DNA of 39,227 bases, taken from positions 1 to 39,227 of the forward strand of contig JAEUHQ010000151.1 in NCBI GenBank assembly GCA_016794565.1. Direction: 5' to 3'. The number at the start of each line of letters is the position of its first letter. Within the stretch, counting starts at the first letter, position 1. The DNA comes from Planctomycetota bacterium (GTDB lineage: Bacteria; Planctomycetota; UBA1135; UBA2386). The position numbers were made by a program, and so were the translations under genes. Positions 1-12,968 of this stretch are shown piece after piece. The notes under the pieces were generated by a model. It did no database searches. It saw only the letters and a program-made list of their open reading frames with translations, and was not told where the DNA came from.

Positions 1-1021
1 CGACCTTGGTCGTGACTTCCACATCCTGCCAAACACCGTTCGGGTTGACGGCTAGAGGCCTTTGCGCCGAAGCAGTCGGCACGGGCCCAGAACGCCCCTG
101 GAGGGCGTGCAAGGCCTTCAACACGTCCTGAGGCAGGTTCATCGAAGTCTTGAAGAGCTGCTCCTCCTTGGGCTCCGGCGGGGGTGCATCCCCTTGCTTT
201 GGGAACTCGCGAACGAAGAACGCCGACTGCGCATCCTCCGCGACACGCACGAGCCGGATCGTTCCAAGCACTGGCGCTGGCTGGCCAGGTTGCGCCACCG
301 CGGCCGCTGGCGACATCGGCCAAACTTCGGCGGCTCGACGGGGGTCGCCAGCAGCGTTGACCCAGAGCTTCTGCAGGATCTCGCTCCCCATGGGCGACAT
401 CGGCATGCTCGACGTACCGCGCAGTTGCGTGGGGTTCTGCTTTGGCGCGTTCGCCGGCGGCCGCGTGGCTTGGTTGCCCTGAGCACCCTTGGTGACATCC
501 GCGGGCATCGCCGGCACGCCCGGCATTCCGGCGCCAACGGCCGGGCGGGTGTTCTCGCGCACCCACCACTCTGGCGGCTTCACGTTCGCATCGGGCCTGA
601 ACCGCAAGATCACATGGCTGTTGCCGCCCTTGCCGTCGTGGGCGTCGTCCGAGACCAGAGAAACCAGCTCGAACATCTGCTCGAGTGGCGTGGCGACGTA
701 CGCAACCGGCACTTTGCTCCGATCGTTGTCATCCGGGCCCTTGGGCTTTGGCGGTGGCGGCGGGACTTTGCCCACGAGGTTGGCCGTCTTCAGCATGGCC
801 CACCACGGAATCGTGTCGGGCGAGTAGCGCCACACATCGGAGATCCGGCCGGTGCCACGCCCCTTTCCCAGACAGTCCTTGCCCGCCTTCAGCCCGTCGT
901 TGTGCGCACTCTCCCGAACCTCCTTCTTCCACGATGGCAGCATCTTGTAGACGTTCCACCCCGAGAGCCCCAACAAGCCGAGGGAGGCTGTGTAGAGCAG
1001 GAAGTTGATCGGCAATCTCAT
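1..1021 (-). CDS. Unrecognised membrane-anchored protein, C-terminus beyond the window
   Basis: The minus strand is open from an ATG at 1021 to the window edge (340 codons). The first 25 residues include a hydrophobic stretch (INFLLYTASLGLLGL) after a short basic start, which fits a signal anchor. Next come a charged segment, a run of five prolines near residue 90, a folded-looking block (VAYVATPLEQMFELVSLVSD) and a long Pro/Ala/Met-rich linker, then a second block around GTIRLVRVAEDAQSAFFVREF. I recognise no family. An in-frame GTG at 1030 is an alternative start; neither start has a clear Shine-Dalgarno sequence. A strong hairpin separates it from rpsG, so it is probably transcribed independently. 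The minus frame is continuous with normal amino-acid composition, whereas the opposite-strand reading of the same DNA is implausibly Arg/His-rich. Confidence 0.7.
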   Translation of the reverse strand, partial: MRLPINFLLYTASLGLLGLSGWNVYKMLPSWKKEVRESAHNDGLKAGKDCLGKGRGTGRISDVWRYSPDTIPWWAMLKTANLVGKVPPPPPKPKGPDDNDRSKVPVAYVATPLEQMFELVSLVSDDAHDGKGGNSHVILRFRPDANVKPPEWWVRENTRPAVGAGMPGVPAMPADVTKGAQGNQATRPPANAPKQNPTQLRGTSSMPMSPMGSEILQKLWVNAAGDPRRAAEVWPMSPAAAVAQPGQPAPVLGTIRLVRVAEDAQSAFFVREFPKQGDAPPPEPKEEQLFKTSMNLPQDVLKALHALQGRSGPVPTASAQRPLAVNPNGVWQDVEVTTKV

Positions 1022-1141
1022 CGGCGTCACCGAGCGTAGCGAACCGGGTTCGAAGCGGAAGGACCTGAGCGGAGTCCCTCAGACGACCTGGAGCGGCCGA
1101 CTATTCCGCAGCTTGCCGGAGGGTGTCACATCGCGAAACGA

Positions 1142-1167
1142 AACGAGGTCGCCAAGGCGACCTCGTT
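1142..1167 (-). terminator. Hairpin terminator after rpsG
   Basis: A perfect 12-base inverted repeat (AACGAGGTCGCC and its complement) surrounds a 2-base centre. On the minus strand it is followed by TCGTTTCGCG, a modest T-rich run. It lies about 65 bases past the rpsG stop and before the next minus-strand gene, as expected for the end of the str transcript. The T-run is weak, so the hairpin could instead protect the mRNA 3' end. Confidence 0.6.
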
Positions 1168-1231
1168 GCTCATTCGCACATGGACGCTGGCCGATGCCAG
1201 ACCTGAAGCTGGCTGTCGGCCAGGGCCGTCC

Positions 1232-1705
1232 TCACCAGGCGAAGTGGCTGTAGGCGCTGTTCGCCTCGGCCATCTTGTGCACGTTTTCCTTCTTGGTCAC
1301 CGCCGCGCCCTGGTTGTTGAAAGCGTCGAAGATCTCTTCGGCCAAGGACTTGCCCATCGGCTTGCCGCGCTTGCTGCGCGCCGCGTCGACCAACCAGCGA
1401 ATGGCCAGGCTCTGCTGGCGCCGCTTGTTGACCTCACGCGGGACCTGGTAGGTCGCACCACCGACTCGCTTGCTGCGCACTTCGACGCGCGGCTTGATGT
1501 TCTCGATCGCCTTGGTGAAGACATCGACCGGCTCACTGCCCTCTACCTTCTTGCACACCGTGTCGAGTGCATCGTAGAAGAGCCGCTGCGCAGTGGTCTT
1601 CTTCCCCTGCAGCATGATCTTGTTGATGATCTTGCTGGCGAGCTTGTTGTTGTAACGGGGATCGCCCTTCAGGAAGACTTCGGTGGACTTGTAGGAGCGA
1701 GGCAT
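1232..1705 (-). CDS. rpsG: 30S ribosomal protein S7
   Basis: S7 nucleates assembly of the 30S head by binding the 3' domain of 16S rRNA. The 157-residue product begins MPRSYKSTEVFLKGDPRYNN and contains the family signatures KIINKIMLQGKK, VGGATYQVPREV and the C-terminal block ENVHKMAEANSAYSHFAW. Length is normal for bacterial S7 (about 156). It lies 73 bases downstream of rpsL in the usual str order, but the expected next gene, fusA, is missing. A terminator-like hairpin ends the transcript instead. In E. coli S7 represses its own operon by binding the rpsL-rpsG spacer; I did not identify a matching fold in this short spacer. Confidence 0.98.
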   Translation of the reverse strand: MPRSYKSTEVFLKGDPRYNNKLASKIINKIMLQGKKTTAQRLFYDALDTVCKKVEGSEPVDVFTKAIENIKPRVEVRSKRVGGATYQVPREVNKRRQQSLAIRWLVDAARSKRGKPMGKSLAEEIFDAFNNQGAAVTKKENVHKMAEANSAYSHFAW

Positions 1706-1778
1706 CGGAAACTCAGGCGGGAATGCAGTCGGGGAATGAGCTGTACAGGATCACGTCAGGACAACTTGGGCAGCCCCA

Positions 1779-2153
1779 TCACTTCTTGGGGCGCTTGGTT
1801 CCATACTTCGAACGGCTGCGGCGACGGTTCTCGACGCCCGAGGCGTCGAGGCATCCACGCAGCACGTGGTAGCGCACACCTGGAAGGTCGCGCACACGGC
1901 CGCCGCGGATGAGCACGATCGAGTGCTCTTGGAGGTTGTGGCCTTCGCCGGGGATGTAGACCGTCGTTTCCTTGCCGTTGCTCAGGCGGACACGGGCGAT
2001 CTTGCGAAGTGCCGAGTTCGGCTTCTTCGGGGTCATCGTCTTGACCTGCAGACACACACCGCGCTTCTGCGGGCACGCATCGAGGATCGGAGACTTGCTC
2101 TTGTACTTGATCTTCTTGCGACCCTTGCGGATGAGCTGGTTGATCGTGGGCAT
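1779..2153 (-). CDS. rpsL: 30S ribosomal protein S12, with Arg88
   Basis: S12 sits at the decoding centre and monitors codon-anticodon pairing. The 124-residue protein has the invariant loops: [13 protein letters not shown] around residues 39-51, [10 protein letters not shown] around 69-78, and [11 protein letters not shown] at 86-96. The first streptomycin-related lysine (Lys43) is kept. The second, normally Lys88 in the [11 protein letters not shown] motif, is Arg (codon CGC). The K88R change gives streptomycin resistance in Mycobacterium tuberculosis, and the equivalent K87R does so in E. coli, so this organism may be intrinsically resistant. The gene follows rpoC by about 110 bases, a gap that holds a promoter-like sequence. 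Confidence 0.98.
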   Translation of the reverse strand: MPTINQLIRKGRKKIKYKSKSPILDACPQKRGVCLQVKTMTPKKPNSALRKIARVRLSNGKETTVYIPGEGHNLQEHSIVLIRGGRVRDLPGVRYHVLRGCLDASGVENRRRSRSKYGTKRPKK

Positions 2154-2188
2154 GCTGGGCTAGGCGGTCCGAGAATTCAGGGCGGGAC

Positions 2189-2216
2189 AGGATAGAGAAA
2201 GAAATCGCGATTGCAA
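2189..2216 (-). promoter_or_regulatory. Candidate promoter for rpsL-rpsG
   Basis: On the minus strand TTGCAA (2216-2211) and TATCCT (2194-2189) are separated by 16 bases, in a locally A/T-rich patch between rpoC and rpsL. Predicted transcription start is near 2182, about 29 bases before the rpsL ATG. The same TATCCT with 16-base spacing occurs ahead of the tRNA-tuf cluster. This would let the str genes be expressed separately from rpoBC. Confidence 0.5.
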
Positions 2217-2262
2217 CCCCGCTGCGGCCCTGGGCACAGGAACGCAGGGGGGTCGCCAGGGA

Positions 2263-5200
2263 TCAGGCCTTGTCGGCCTCCTGGCTCTTCGTGGACGACG
2301 AGGGCTGCGGGTCGATGCCTTCGAGCCGAATGACCGGCCCCCCCTCGTCGAGGAACCCCTGCTTGGACAGTCGGCCGAGTTCCTCGGCCGCCGCCTGCAG
2401 GTCGACATTCTTGCGAACGCGGGTCTTCTGGTAGCTGCGGAAGCCGGTTCCCGTGGGCACCAGGTGGCCAAGGATCACGTTCTCCTTGAGGCCGACCAGT
2501 TCGTCCCGCTTGCCGGCCAAGGCCGCCTCGGTCAGGACCTTGGTCGTTTCCTGGAACGATGCGGCGCTGATGAAGCTGTCGGACTGCAGGGATGCCTTGG
2601 TGATGCCAAGCAACAGCGGCGAGGCAGTCGCTGGCTTCTTTCGCTGGATGCGCGCGCGCGTGTTCGCCTCGCGGAAGCGGAACTTGTCCACCACCGCTCC
2701 CGGCAGGAAGTCGCTGTCACCCGGATCCTCGACCTGAACCTTGCGCATCATCTGCGCCAGGATGATCTCGATGTGCTTGTCGTCGATGCTCACACCCTGT
2801 GCCCGATAGACCGTCTGGACCTCGCGCAGCAGGTAGTTCTGCACCGACTTCTCGCCTTGGATCGCCAGGATGTCGTGCGGGACCAACGGACCGTCGACGA
2901 GAGCTTCGCCGGCCTTCACGTGGTCACCGCGGTGGACACGCAGGTTCTTGCCTTGCGGCACCAGGTGCTCGCGCTCGAGCCCGCCTTCGCCCTTGACGAT
3001 GATCGTGCGCTTGCCGCGACGCTTGTCGCCGAGTTCGACCATGCCGTCGATCTCCGACAACACGGACGGGTCCTTGGGACGACGCGCCTCGAACAGCTCG
3101 GTCACGCGCGGCAGACCACCCGTGATGTCTTGCGTGCCCTGGATTTCGCGCGGCGTCTTGGCGAGCAGCATGCCTGCGGTCACGCGTTGGCCGTTTTCGA
3201 CCTCGATGTAGGCCTTCTCGGGAACGGGGTTGATCGCCAGGCGATTGCCGTTCTCGTCTTCGATGATGAGCTGCGGGTGCAAGTCACCCTTGTGCTCGAT
3301 CATCACCTTGCGCTGGACCTTGGTCTCGGTGTCACGCTCCGTGCGGAACGTCTTGCCCTCGAGGATGTCCTCGTAGCGGACGATACCGCCGACCTCGGCG
3401 AGGATCGGGTTGTGGTGCGGATCCCACGAGCACAACACATTGTGCTCCTTGACCTCTTGCCCGTCGGTGACGTGCACGACGGCGCCGAGCGGCACCGCAT
3501 GACGTTCGAGTTCGCGATCCTTGCTGTCGACGACCAGGATCTCGCCCTTGCGCTTCAGGACGATGTTCTGCGTCGCAGCCTTGCCCTTGGCCTCCTCGGC
3601 GGCCACCGTGACCGTGGTCAGATTCGCGAACTGGACGCGACCGGCTCGCTTGTTCTTGATCTCCGACTCTTCGACCTTCTTCGATGCCGTGCCACCGATG
3701 TGGAACGTGCGCATCGTGAGCTGAGTGCCGGGTTCACCGATCGACTGGGCGCTGATGATGCCGACCGCGAGCCCCGGTTCGGCGACGGCGCTGCGCGACA
3801 GGTCCATCCCGTAGCACTTGGCACACACTCCGATTGGAGCTTCGCACGTGAGCGGCGAACGGACGCGGATGCTCTCGCTGGCCACCACACGCTCGACCTT
3901 CTTGGCAATGTCGATGGTGATGAGGCCATTCTTCTCGACGATGACCTCCTCGGTCATCGGATCGACGATCGCGTGCAGCGCGACGCGACCGCGAACGGCG
4001 TCGACGAACGACACAGCGACCTTGTCACCCTGGTAGACGGTGCCCTTCTCGACTCCGTTCTCCGTCCCGCAGTCATCGACACCGATCACGACGTTTTGCG
4101 CAACGTCGGCGAGCTTGCGAGTCAGATAGCCCGAGTCGGCGGTCTTGAGGGCCGTGTCGGCCAATCCCTTGCGGGCGCCGTGCGTCGAGGAGAAGTATTC
4201 CAGCACCCGCAAGCCTTCCCGGAAGTTGGCCTTGATGGGCTGCTCGATGATCTTGCCGGACGGCTTCGCCATCAGGCCACGCATGCCGGCGAGCTGACGA
4301 ATCTGCTCGACCGAGCCACGCGCCTTGGACATGACCATGCAGAAGATCGGGTTGACATAGAGCCGCCCGTCGCGCGTGTCGTTGCGCAGCTCGTGCAGCA
4401 TGTCCTCACCGATGCGTTCGCGCGCGTGCGTCCACGCGTCGATGACCTTCAGGTAGCGCTCGCCTTCCGTGATGATGCCGCGCGCGTGCGCCGTGTGGAT
4501 CTTCTCCACTTCCTTCTGCGTCGTCGCGATGATCTTGTCCTTCGTCGGCGGCACGACCATGTCGTCCTTGCCGAAGGAGAGACCCGCGCGCGTCGCCGCC
4601 TTGAAGCCCGACTCCTTCAGGTTGTCGAGCAGACGCAGCGTCGCGTCACGACCGAGCAAGAGGTGGCAGTCCGCGATGATGTTCGCGAGCCCCTTCTTGT
4701 CGAGGTCGTGGTTGTAGAACGGCATCCCCGGTTCGAGGATCTCGTTGAACATGATGCGACCCGGCGTCGTCTCGACGAGGGTCTTGCCGTCGGTGCGGAC
4801 CGTGTTGCCCTGGTTGCGGATCTCGATGCCCGCAGGGAACTGCACCTTGATGCGCGCATGGATGTGGATCTTGCCGTTGGAGTACGACATCCACACTTCG
4901 TCGCGCGAGGCGAACGTCTTGCCTTCGCCGAGCTCCCCTGGCCGCGCGAGGCTCTGGAAATAGCAACCCAGCACGATGTCCTGGTTCGGCGCGATGATCG
5001 GACCGCCATGCGCAGGCGAGAAGATGTTGTTCGTCGACAGCATCAGCGTCGACGCTTCGATCTGCGCCTCGAACGACAGCGGCAGGTGCACCGCCATCTG
5101 GTCGCCGTCGAAGTCCGCGTTGTAGCCCGAGCAGACGAGCGGGTGAATGCGGATGGCGTTGCCTTCCACGAGCACCGGTTCGAAAGCCTGGATGCCGACG

Positions 5201-6477
5201 CGGTGCAGCGTCGGCGCGCGGTTCAGCAGCACCGGGTGGTTCTGGATGACTTCTTCGAGGATGTCCCAGACCTCCTCGTCCTTTCGCTCCAGCATCTTCT
5301 TCGCCGATTTGATCGTGTCGGCGTGACCGAGCTCCTTCAGCCGGCGGATGATGAACGGCTGGAACAGTTCGAGCGCGATGATCTTGGGCAGACCGCACTG
5401 GTGCAGCTTCAGATCGGGCCCGACGACGATGACCGAACGCGCCGAGTAGTCGACGCGCTTGCCGAGCAGGTTCTCGCGGAAACGGCCCTGCTTGCCCTTG
5501 ATCATGTCCGTCAGCGACTTGAGCGGACGGTTGCTCGAGCCGAGCACGGGGCGACGGCAGCGGTTGTTGTCGAACAACGCGTCGACGGACTGCTGCAGCA
5601 TCCGCTTCTCGTTGCGGATGATCACTTCCGGTGCGTTGAGGTCGAGCAGCTTCTTCAACCGGTTGTTGCGGTTGATCAGGCGGCGGTAGAGGTCGTTGAG
5701 GTCCGACGTCGCGAAGTTGCCGCTGTCGAGCGGCACGAGCGGGCGAAGATCCGGCGGGATCACCGGGATCGCGTCGAGAATCATCCACTCGGCCTTGTTG
5801 CCCGAGTCGCGGAGCATCTCCACGGTCTTCAACCGCTTGATGATGTCCTTGATCTTCTGCTTGCTCTCGGTGCGTTTCAGATCCTCGCGCAACGTCTCGG
5901 ACAGCGAAGGCAGATCGAGGCGCCGCAGAAGGTCGCGGATCGCCTCCGCACCCATCGCAGCCTGGAACGCCATTCCGTACTTCTGGCGGGCCTGGCGGTA
6001 CTCGTCCTCGGACAGGAGCTGCTGCGCCTTGAGCGGCGTGTCACCCGCATCGATGACGATGTAGTCCTGGAAGTAGATGACCTTCTCGAGGCTAGCCGTC
6101 TTGAGGCCGAGCAACGTCCCGAGACGCGACGGCATCGCCTTGAAGAACCAGATGTGCGCAACCGGCGCGGCCAAGTTGATGTGGCCCATGCGCTTCCTGC
6201 GCACGCGGCTGTGCGTGATCATCACGCCGCACTTGTCGCACGTGATGTTCTTGTGCTTGATGCCCTTGTACTTGCCGCACGAGCACTCCCAGTCCTTCTC
6301 CGGCCCGAAAATGCGCTCGCAGAAGAGGCCGTCGCGTTCGGGCCGGTACGTTCGGTAGTTGATCGTCTCCGGCTTCTTGACCTCGCCGAAGGACCACGTC
6401 CGGATGTCCTCGGGCGAGGCCAGCCGAATCGTCACCGAAGCGTAGTCGTTGATCTTGTCGTAGATGGGCTCGACCAT
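2263..6477 (-). CDS. rpoC: RNA polymerase beta-prime subunit
   Basis: This is the catalytic largest subunit of RNA polymerase (1404 residues, close to the E. coli length). The N-terminal zinc site is Cys65, Cys67, Cys80 and Cys83. The active-site loop [12 protein letters not shown] occupies 453-464, with Mg-binding Asp455, Asp457 and Asp459. A second zinc cluster is visible around [18 protein letters not shown] together with an upstream Cys in DDCGTENG. The trigger-loop/bridge region ([16 protein letters not shown]) is intact. The C-terminus ends in a short Ser/Glu/Lys-rich tail. It lies 87 bases after rpoB and has only a weak ribosome site (AGGCGG). The long open frame on the opposite strand is a composition shadow. 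Confidence 0.99.
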   Translation of the reverse strand: MVEPIYDKINDYASVTIRLASPEDIRTWSFGEVKKPETINYRTYRPERDGLFCERIFGPEKDWECSCGKYKGIKHKNITCDKCGVMITHSRVRRKRMGHINLAAPVAHIWFFKAMPSRLGTLLGLKTASLEKVIYFQDYIVIDAGDTPLKAQQLLSEDEYRQARQKYGMAFQAAMGAEAIRDLLRRLDLPSLSETLREDLKRTESKQKIKDIIKRLKTVEMLRDSGNKAEWMILDAIPVIPPDLRPLVPLDSGNFATSDLNDLYRRLINRNNRLKKLLDLNAPEVIIRNEKRMLQQSVDALFDNNRCRRPVLGSSNRPLKSLTDMIKGKQGRFRENLLGKRVDYSARSVIVVGPDLKLHQCGLPKIIALELFQPFIIRRLKELGHADTIKSAKKMLERKDEEVWDILEEVIQNHPVLLNRAPTLHRVGIQAFEPVLVEGNAIRIHPLVCSGYNADFDGDQMAVHLPLSFEAQIEASTLMLSTNNIFSPAHGGPIIAPNQDIVLGCYFQSLARPGELGEGKTFASRDEVWMSYSNGKIHIHARIKVQFPAGIEIRNQGNTVRTDGKTLVETTPGRIMFNEILEPGMPFYNHDLDKKGLANIIADCHLLLGRDATLRLLDNLKESGFKAATRAGLSFGKDDMVVPPTKDKIIATTQKEVEKIHTAHARGIITEGERYLKVIDAWTHARERIGEDMLHELRNDTRDGRLYVNPIFCMVMSKARGSVEQIRQLAGMRGLMAKPSGKIIEQPIKANFREGLRVLEYFSSTHGARKGLADTALKTADSGYLTRKLADVAQNVVIGVDDCGTENGVEKGTVYQGDKVAVSFVDAVRGRVALHAIVDPMTEEVIVEKNGLITIDIAKKVERVVASESIRVRSPLTCEAPIGVCAKCYGMDLSRSAVAEPGLAVGIISAQSIGEPGTQLTMRTFHIGGTASKKVEESEIKNKRAGRVQFANLTTVTVAAEEAKGKAATQNIVLKRKGEILVVDSKDRELERHAVPLGAVVHVTDGQEVKEHNVLCSWDPHHNPILAEVGGIVRYEDILEGKTFRTERDTETKVQRKVMIEHKGDLHPQLIIEDENGNRLAINPVPEKAYIEVENGQRVTAGMLLAKTPREIQGTQDITGGLPRVTELFEARRPKDPSVLSEIDGMVELGDKRRGKRTIIVKGEGGLEREHLVPQGKNLRVHRGDHVKAGEALVDGPLVPHDILAIQGEKSVQNYLLREVQTVYRAQGVSIDDKHIEIILAQMMRKVQVEDPGDSDFLPGAVVDKFRFREANTRARIQRKKPATASPLLLGITKASLQSDSFISAASFQETTKVLTEAALAGKRDELVGLKENVILGHLVPTGTGFRSYQKTRVRKNVDLQAAAEELGRLSKQGFLDEGGPVIRLEGIDPQPSSSTKSQEADKA

Positions 6478-6564
6478 CGTTGCGCCGCCTGTTGCTTGTG
6501 GACTCGCGAGCTTCTGCCCTCGACCGGGGTCGGTCGCAGAAGCGGGTGTGAATGAGAACGGGGA

Positions 6565-10275
<3,711 letters not shown>

Positions 10276-10575
10276 GCGGTTCCACCTGCGGGCCTAGGCA
10301 TGGCCCGGAATCTGCGACCTGAAACGAACGAAGAGCGAGCTGGCACTCGTGGGAAGACGCCGCAGCCGGGGATCCACCTTCTCACACCACTTGCGTGCAA
10401 AAAGCGAACCGGCGAGCGGGCAGCAGAGTAGGAGCACGCCGGGCCGACTCGCAAACAAAAAGCTGCGAGCCGTTCGGTAGCACCATCCGGCGAAGCAGCG
10501 CGGTGACGCACGAAACGACGGCGACATCCACGCAGGATGCCCCGCCGCTTCGCCAAGCCGACCGAGCTGTCCGCA
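10276..10575 (-). other. 300-base rplL-rpoB spacer with stem-loop
   Basis: No coding region is evident. The minus strand has an 8-base-pair stem (10471-10464 with 10453-10446, one G-U pair) closing a T-rich 10-base loop. Just beyond it are TTGCGA and TACTCT hexamers about 18 bases apart, a weak promoter candidate. In E. coli the rplL-rpoB spacer carries an attenuator and an RNase III site that lower rpoBC expression relative to ribosomal proteins. The position suggests a comparable role, but this is inference. Confidence 0.4.
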
Positions 10576-10983
10576 CTACTTGAGTTCGACCGTGGCGCCA
10601 GCCTCGGTGAGCTTCTTCTTGATGTCCGCGGCCTCGTCCTTGTTGACGCCTTCCTTGACGGGTTTCGGCGCCTCGTCGACGAGTGCCTTGGCTTCCTTGA
10701 GGCCGAGGCCCGTGATCTCGCGGACGACCTTGATCACGTTGATCTTGTTCGCGCCGCCGTCCTTCAGGACGACGGTGAACTCGGTCTTCTCCTCGGCAGC
10801 GGGCGCCGCGGCGCCACCACCGGCCGGAGCCGCCGCCACGGCGACCGGCGCCGCCGCCGACACGCCCCAGCGAGCCTCCATGGCCTTCACGAGTTGGGCA
10901 GCCTTGCCGAGGCTCAGGCCATCGATCTTCTTGAAGATGTCCTCGAGGTCCGCATCGAGAACCACAGCTTGATTATCCGACAT
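10576..10983 (-). CDS. rplL: 50S ribosomal protein L7/L12
   Basis: L7/L12 forms the flexible ribosomal stalk that recruits and stimulates translational GTPases such as the tuf product encoded upstream. The protein has an N-terminal dimerisation helix ([23 protein letters not shown] split by little variation), an Ala/Pro/Gly-rich hinge around residues 45-68, and a C-terminal domain with [20 protein letters not shown] and [14 protein letters not shown] chose the ATG at 10983 (135 residues) over an in-frame GTG at 10992. GGAG lies 12 bases before the ATG but only 3 bases before the GTG, too close to serve it. It is co-transcribed with rplJ. Confidence 0.97.
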   Translation of the reverse strand: MSDNQAVVLDADLEDIFKKIDGLSLGKAAQLVKAMEARWGVSAAAPVAVAAAPAGGGAAAPAAEEKTEFTVVLKDGGANKINVIKVVREITGLGLKEAKALVDEAPKPVKEGVNKDEAADIKKKLTEAGATVELK

Positions 10984-11065
10984 GATGGACACGATCTCCG
11001 ATGAAACGAAACAGCACGGTTGTCGAGAACGCCTACCAGTGGCGCACCCGAGGAAAACTCAGCGA

Positions 11066-11596
11066 CTAGGCAGCACCGCCGCCCTTGTCGACCTTCGCCT
11101 GGATACAGCGCGCGAGGCCACCGGCCACGGCACTGACGAGGGTGGCGAGCGAGCGGGCAGGACCGCTGATCGCCGTCACGATCTGGGTGTTGACGGTGTG
11201 GCGATCTGGCAGGTCCGCGATCGACGACGACGCCGCACCGACGTACGCAGCACCCTCGACGACGCCACCCTTGATCTCGAGCGGGGCGTCCTTGGTCTTC
11301 TTGATCCAGTCGCGAAGAATCTTGGCAGCGTGAATGGCGCCTTCCTTCTGCGCGATCGCGACGCCACAGCGCCCCGTCAGGGCCTTGCCCATGTCGAGAC
11401 GGAGACCCTCGAAGGCCTTTTCCGCAAGGCGGCTGCGCACGACACGGTAGCGGACACCGGCCTCGCGCAGCTTCGCGCGGATCTCGATGTCCTGCTTCGG
11501 GAGCAGCTTGCCGAACTCGACCACGACGCACGAGCCCATCTGCTGGAACTCGCGCTGCAGGTCCGCCAGGAGGATCTGATTGACTAGGTTGGGCAT
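11066..11596 (-). CDS. rplJ: 50S ribosomal protein L10
   Basis: L10 anchors the L7/L12 dimers to 23S rRNA at the stalk base. The 176-residue product starts MPNLVNQILLADLQREFQQM and has the L10 core (VRYRVVRSRLAEKAFEG, then GRCGVAIAQKEGAIHAAKIL). The C-terminal helix that binds L12 ends AVAGGLARCIQAKVDKGG. AGGAG lies 9 bases before the ATG and overlaps the rplA stop codon, so translation is probably coupled to rplA. Only 11 bases separate the two genes, leaving no room for the L10-L12 autoregulatory leader found upstream of rplJ in many bacteria. Confidence 0.97.
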   Translation of the reverse strand: MPNLVNQILLADLQREFQQMGSCVVVEFGKLLPKQDIEIRAKLREAGVRYRVVRSRLAEKAFEGLRLDMGKALTGRCGVAIAQKEGAIHAAKILRDWIKKTKDAPLEIKGGVVEGAAYVGAASSSIADLPDRHTVNTQIVTAISGPARSLATLVSAVAGGLARCIQAKVDKGGGAA

Positions 11597-11607
11597 GGCG
11601 AGATCTC

Positions 11608-12294
11608 CTACTCGACGGCGAGCACGACGCCCGGCCCCATCGACGTGGACACGACGACCTTCTGGATGAACTCGCCCTTCGCCTGAGCCGGACGCAGCGT
11701 CCGCAGGTGGTCGAGGAACGCAACCAAGTTCGAAGCGAGGTCGTCTGCCCCGAACGACTTCTTGCCGATCGCCGCGTGCACGTTCGCGCCCGCATCGGTG
11801 CGGAACTCGATCTTTCCGGCTTTGAACTCCTTCACCGCCGCAGCGACGTTCGGAGTCACGGTGCCGGCCTTCGGCGATGGCATCTTGCCCTGCGGGCCAA
11901 GCACTTTGCCGAGCTTGCCGACGAAGCGCATCATGTCGGGCGACGCAATCGTCATGTCGAAGTCGGTCCAGCCCTTTTCGATCTTGTCCGCCAAGTCAGC
12001 GGCACCGACGTAGTCGGCCCCCGCCGCCAGCGCTTCCTTCGCGCGCTCACCATCGGCGAACACGGCGATCTTCACGCTCTTGCCAGTCCCCTTCGGCAGA
12101 CTGACCGAACCGCGGACGAGCTGATCGGTCTTCTTCGCATCGATGCCGATGCGAACGGCGACGTCGACCGTTTCGTCGAACTTCGGACCGGTGAGCGACT
12201 TGATCAACGCCATTCCTTCGGCGAGGGGATATCGCTTGGTGCGATCCACCTTCGCGGCGGCTTTCTCGTAGCGACGACTGCGCGTGCGGGCCAT
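11608..12294 (-). CDS. rplA: 50S ribosomal protein L1
   Basis: L1 forms the mobile L1 stalk that helps release deacylated tRNA, and in many bacteria represses its own rplK-rplA mRNA. The 228-residue protein has the typical domain I/II pattern: KFDETVDVAVRIGID near residue 40, VGKLGKVLGPQGKMPSPKAG around 125-144, and the C-terminal segment KVVVSTSMGPGV. The ATG is preceded by AGGAAG. It follows rplK by 96 bases. A candidate L1 recognition motif lies in the rplK leader. Confidence 0.98.
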   Translation of the reverse strand: MARTRSRRYEKAAAKVDRTKRYPLAEGMALIKSLTGPKFDETVDVAVRIGIDAKKTDQLVRGSVSLPKGTGKSVKIAVFADGERAKEALAAGADYVGAADLADKIEKGWTDFDMTIASPDMMRFVGKLGKVLGPQGKMPSPKAGTVTPNVAAAVKEFKAGKIEFRTDAGANVHAAIGKKSFGADDLASNLVAFLDHLRTLRPAQAKGEFIQKVVVSTSMGPGVVLAVE

Positions 12295-12390
12295 GGATCT
12301 TCCTGTTGTGCTCTGGCTTCGAGGGCGAAGCGGGCTTGCCGCAACGAACCGAAGCGCGTTTGGGTCTGGTGCTACCGGCGGAAGGCGGGG

Positions 12391-12816
12391 TCAGTCGACC
12401 ACTTGGATGCCACACGAGCGCGCGGTGCCTTCGACCATCCGCATCGCCGCTTCCACGTTGACCGTATTCAGGTCCTTCATCTTCGCCTGCGCGATCTCAC
12501 GGACCTGCGCACGCGTCACTTGTCCGACGACCTGACTGCCCGGCGTCGCCGCCGCGGAAGCCAGCTTCGCCGCCTTCTTCAGCAGCACGGCCGCCGGCGG
12601 CGACTTGTACTGCAACGAGAAGGTGCGATCCTTGTAGACCGTGATGATGACGGGAATGACCAACCCGGCCTGGGCGCGCGTCTCGTCGTTGAACTGCTTG
12701 ACGAATTGCCCGATGTTGATGCCGTGCTGGCCGAGTGCCGGACCGACGGGCGGCGCAGGGGTAGCCTGCCCCGCGGGGCACTGCAGCTTGACGTAAGCGG
12801 TGATTTCCTTGGCCAT
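12391..12816 (-). CDS. rplK: 50S ribosomal protein L11
   Basis: L11 is part of the GTPase-associated centre on 23S rRNA and the site of thiostrepton action. The 141-residue protein shows the Pro-rich N-terminal loop [20 protein letters not shown], the KQFNDET motif and the RNA-binding C-terminal domain ([20 protein letters not shown], then [20 protein letters not shown]). Length and motifs are standard. A GAGAG ribosome site lies just upstream. It follows nusG by about 150 bases, and that leader contains a rRNA-like motif that could be the L1 feedback site. Confidence 0.98.
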   Translation of the reverse strand: MAKEITAYVKLQCPAGQATPAPPVGPALGQHGINIGQFVKQFNDETRAQAGLVIPVIITVYKDRTFSLQYKSPPAAVLLKKAAKLASAAATPGSQVVGQVTRAQVREIAQAKMKDLNTVNVEAAMRMVEGTARSCGIQVVD

Positions 12817-12858
12817 GTCGTTCTCTCAGCGGTTCAGGCGGACGTCGGCAAGTGCTGA

Positions 12859-12871
12859 CGCCCTCCCACTA
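12859..12871 (-). promoter_or_regulatory. Candidate L1-binding site in the rplK leader
   Basis: The minus-strand leader contains TAGTGGGAGGGCG about 43 bases before the rplK ATG. The core GTGGGAGG is identical to the L1-binding segment of E. coli 23S rRNA helix 77 as I remember it. A CCACC about 35-40 bases upstream could pair with it, as in the rRNA. Mimicry of the rRNA site is the established mode of L1 autoregulation of rplK-rplA. The structure was assessed by eye only. Confidence 0.4.
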
Positions 12872-12968
12872 CAAGAGGCCCGGGCGACGAGGGGATCAGG
12901 TGGCACCAGGCCGGCCCGACGAGCCGCTTGCCGCAGACGGGGGCGAAAAGCAAAGCAGAAGCGGAGCT

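Noticed and set aside
2464..6555. A 1363-codon open frame on the plus strand opposite rpoC
   Set aside because: Its translation is dominated by Arg, Asp, Leu, Val and His, as expected for the antisense of GC-rich coding DNA, and it has no domain. rpoC on the other strand is unmistakable.
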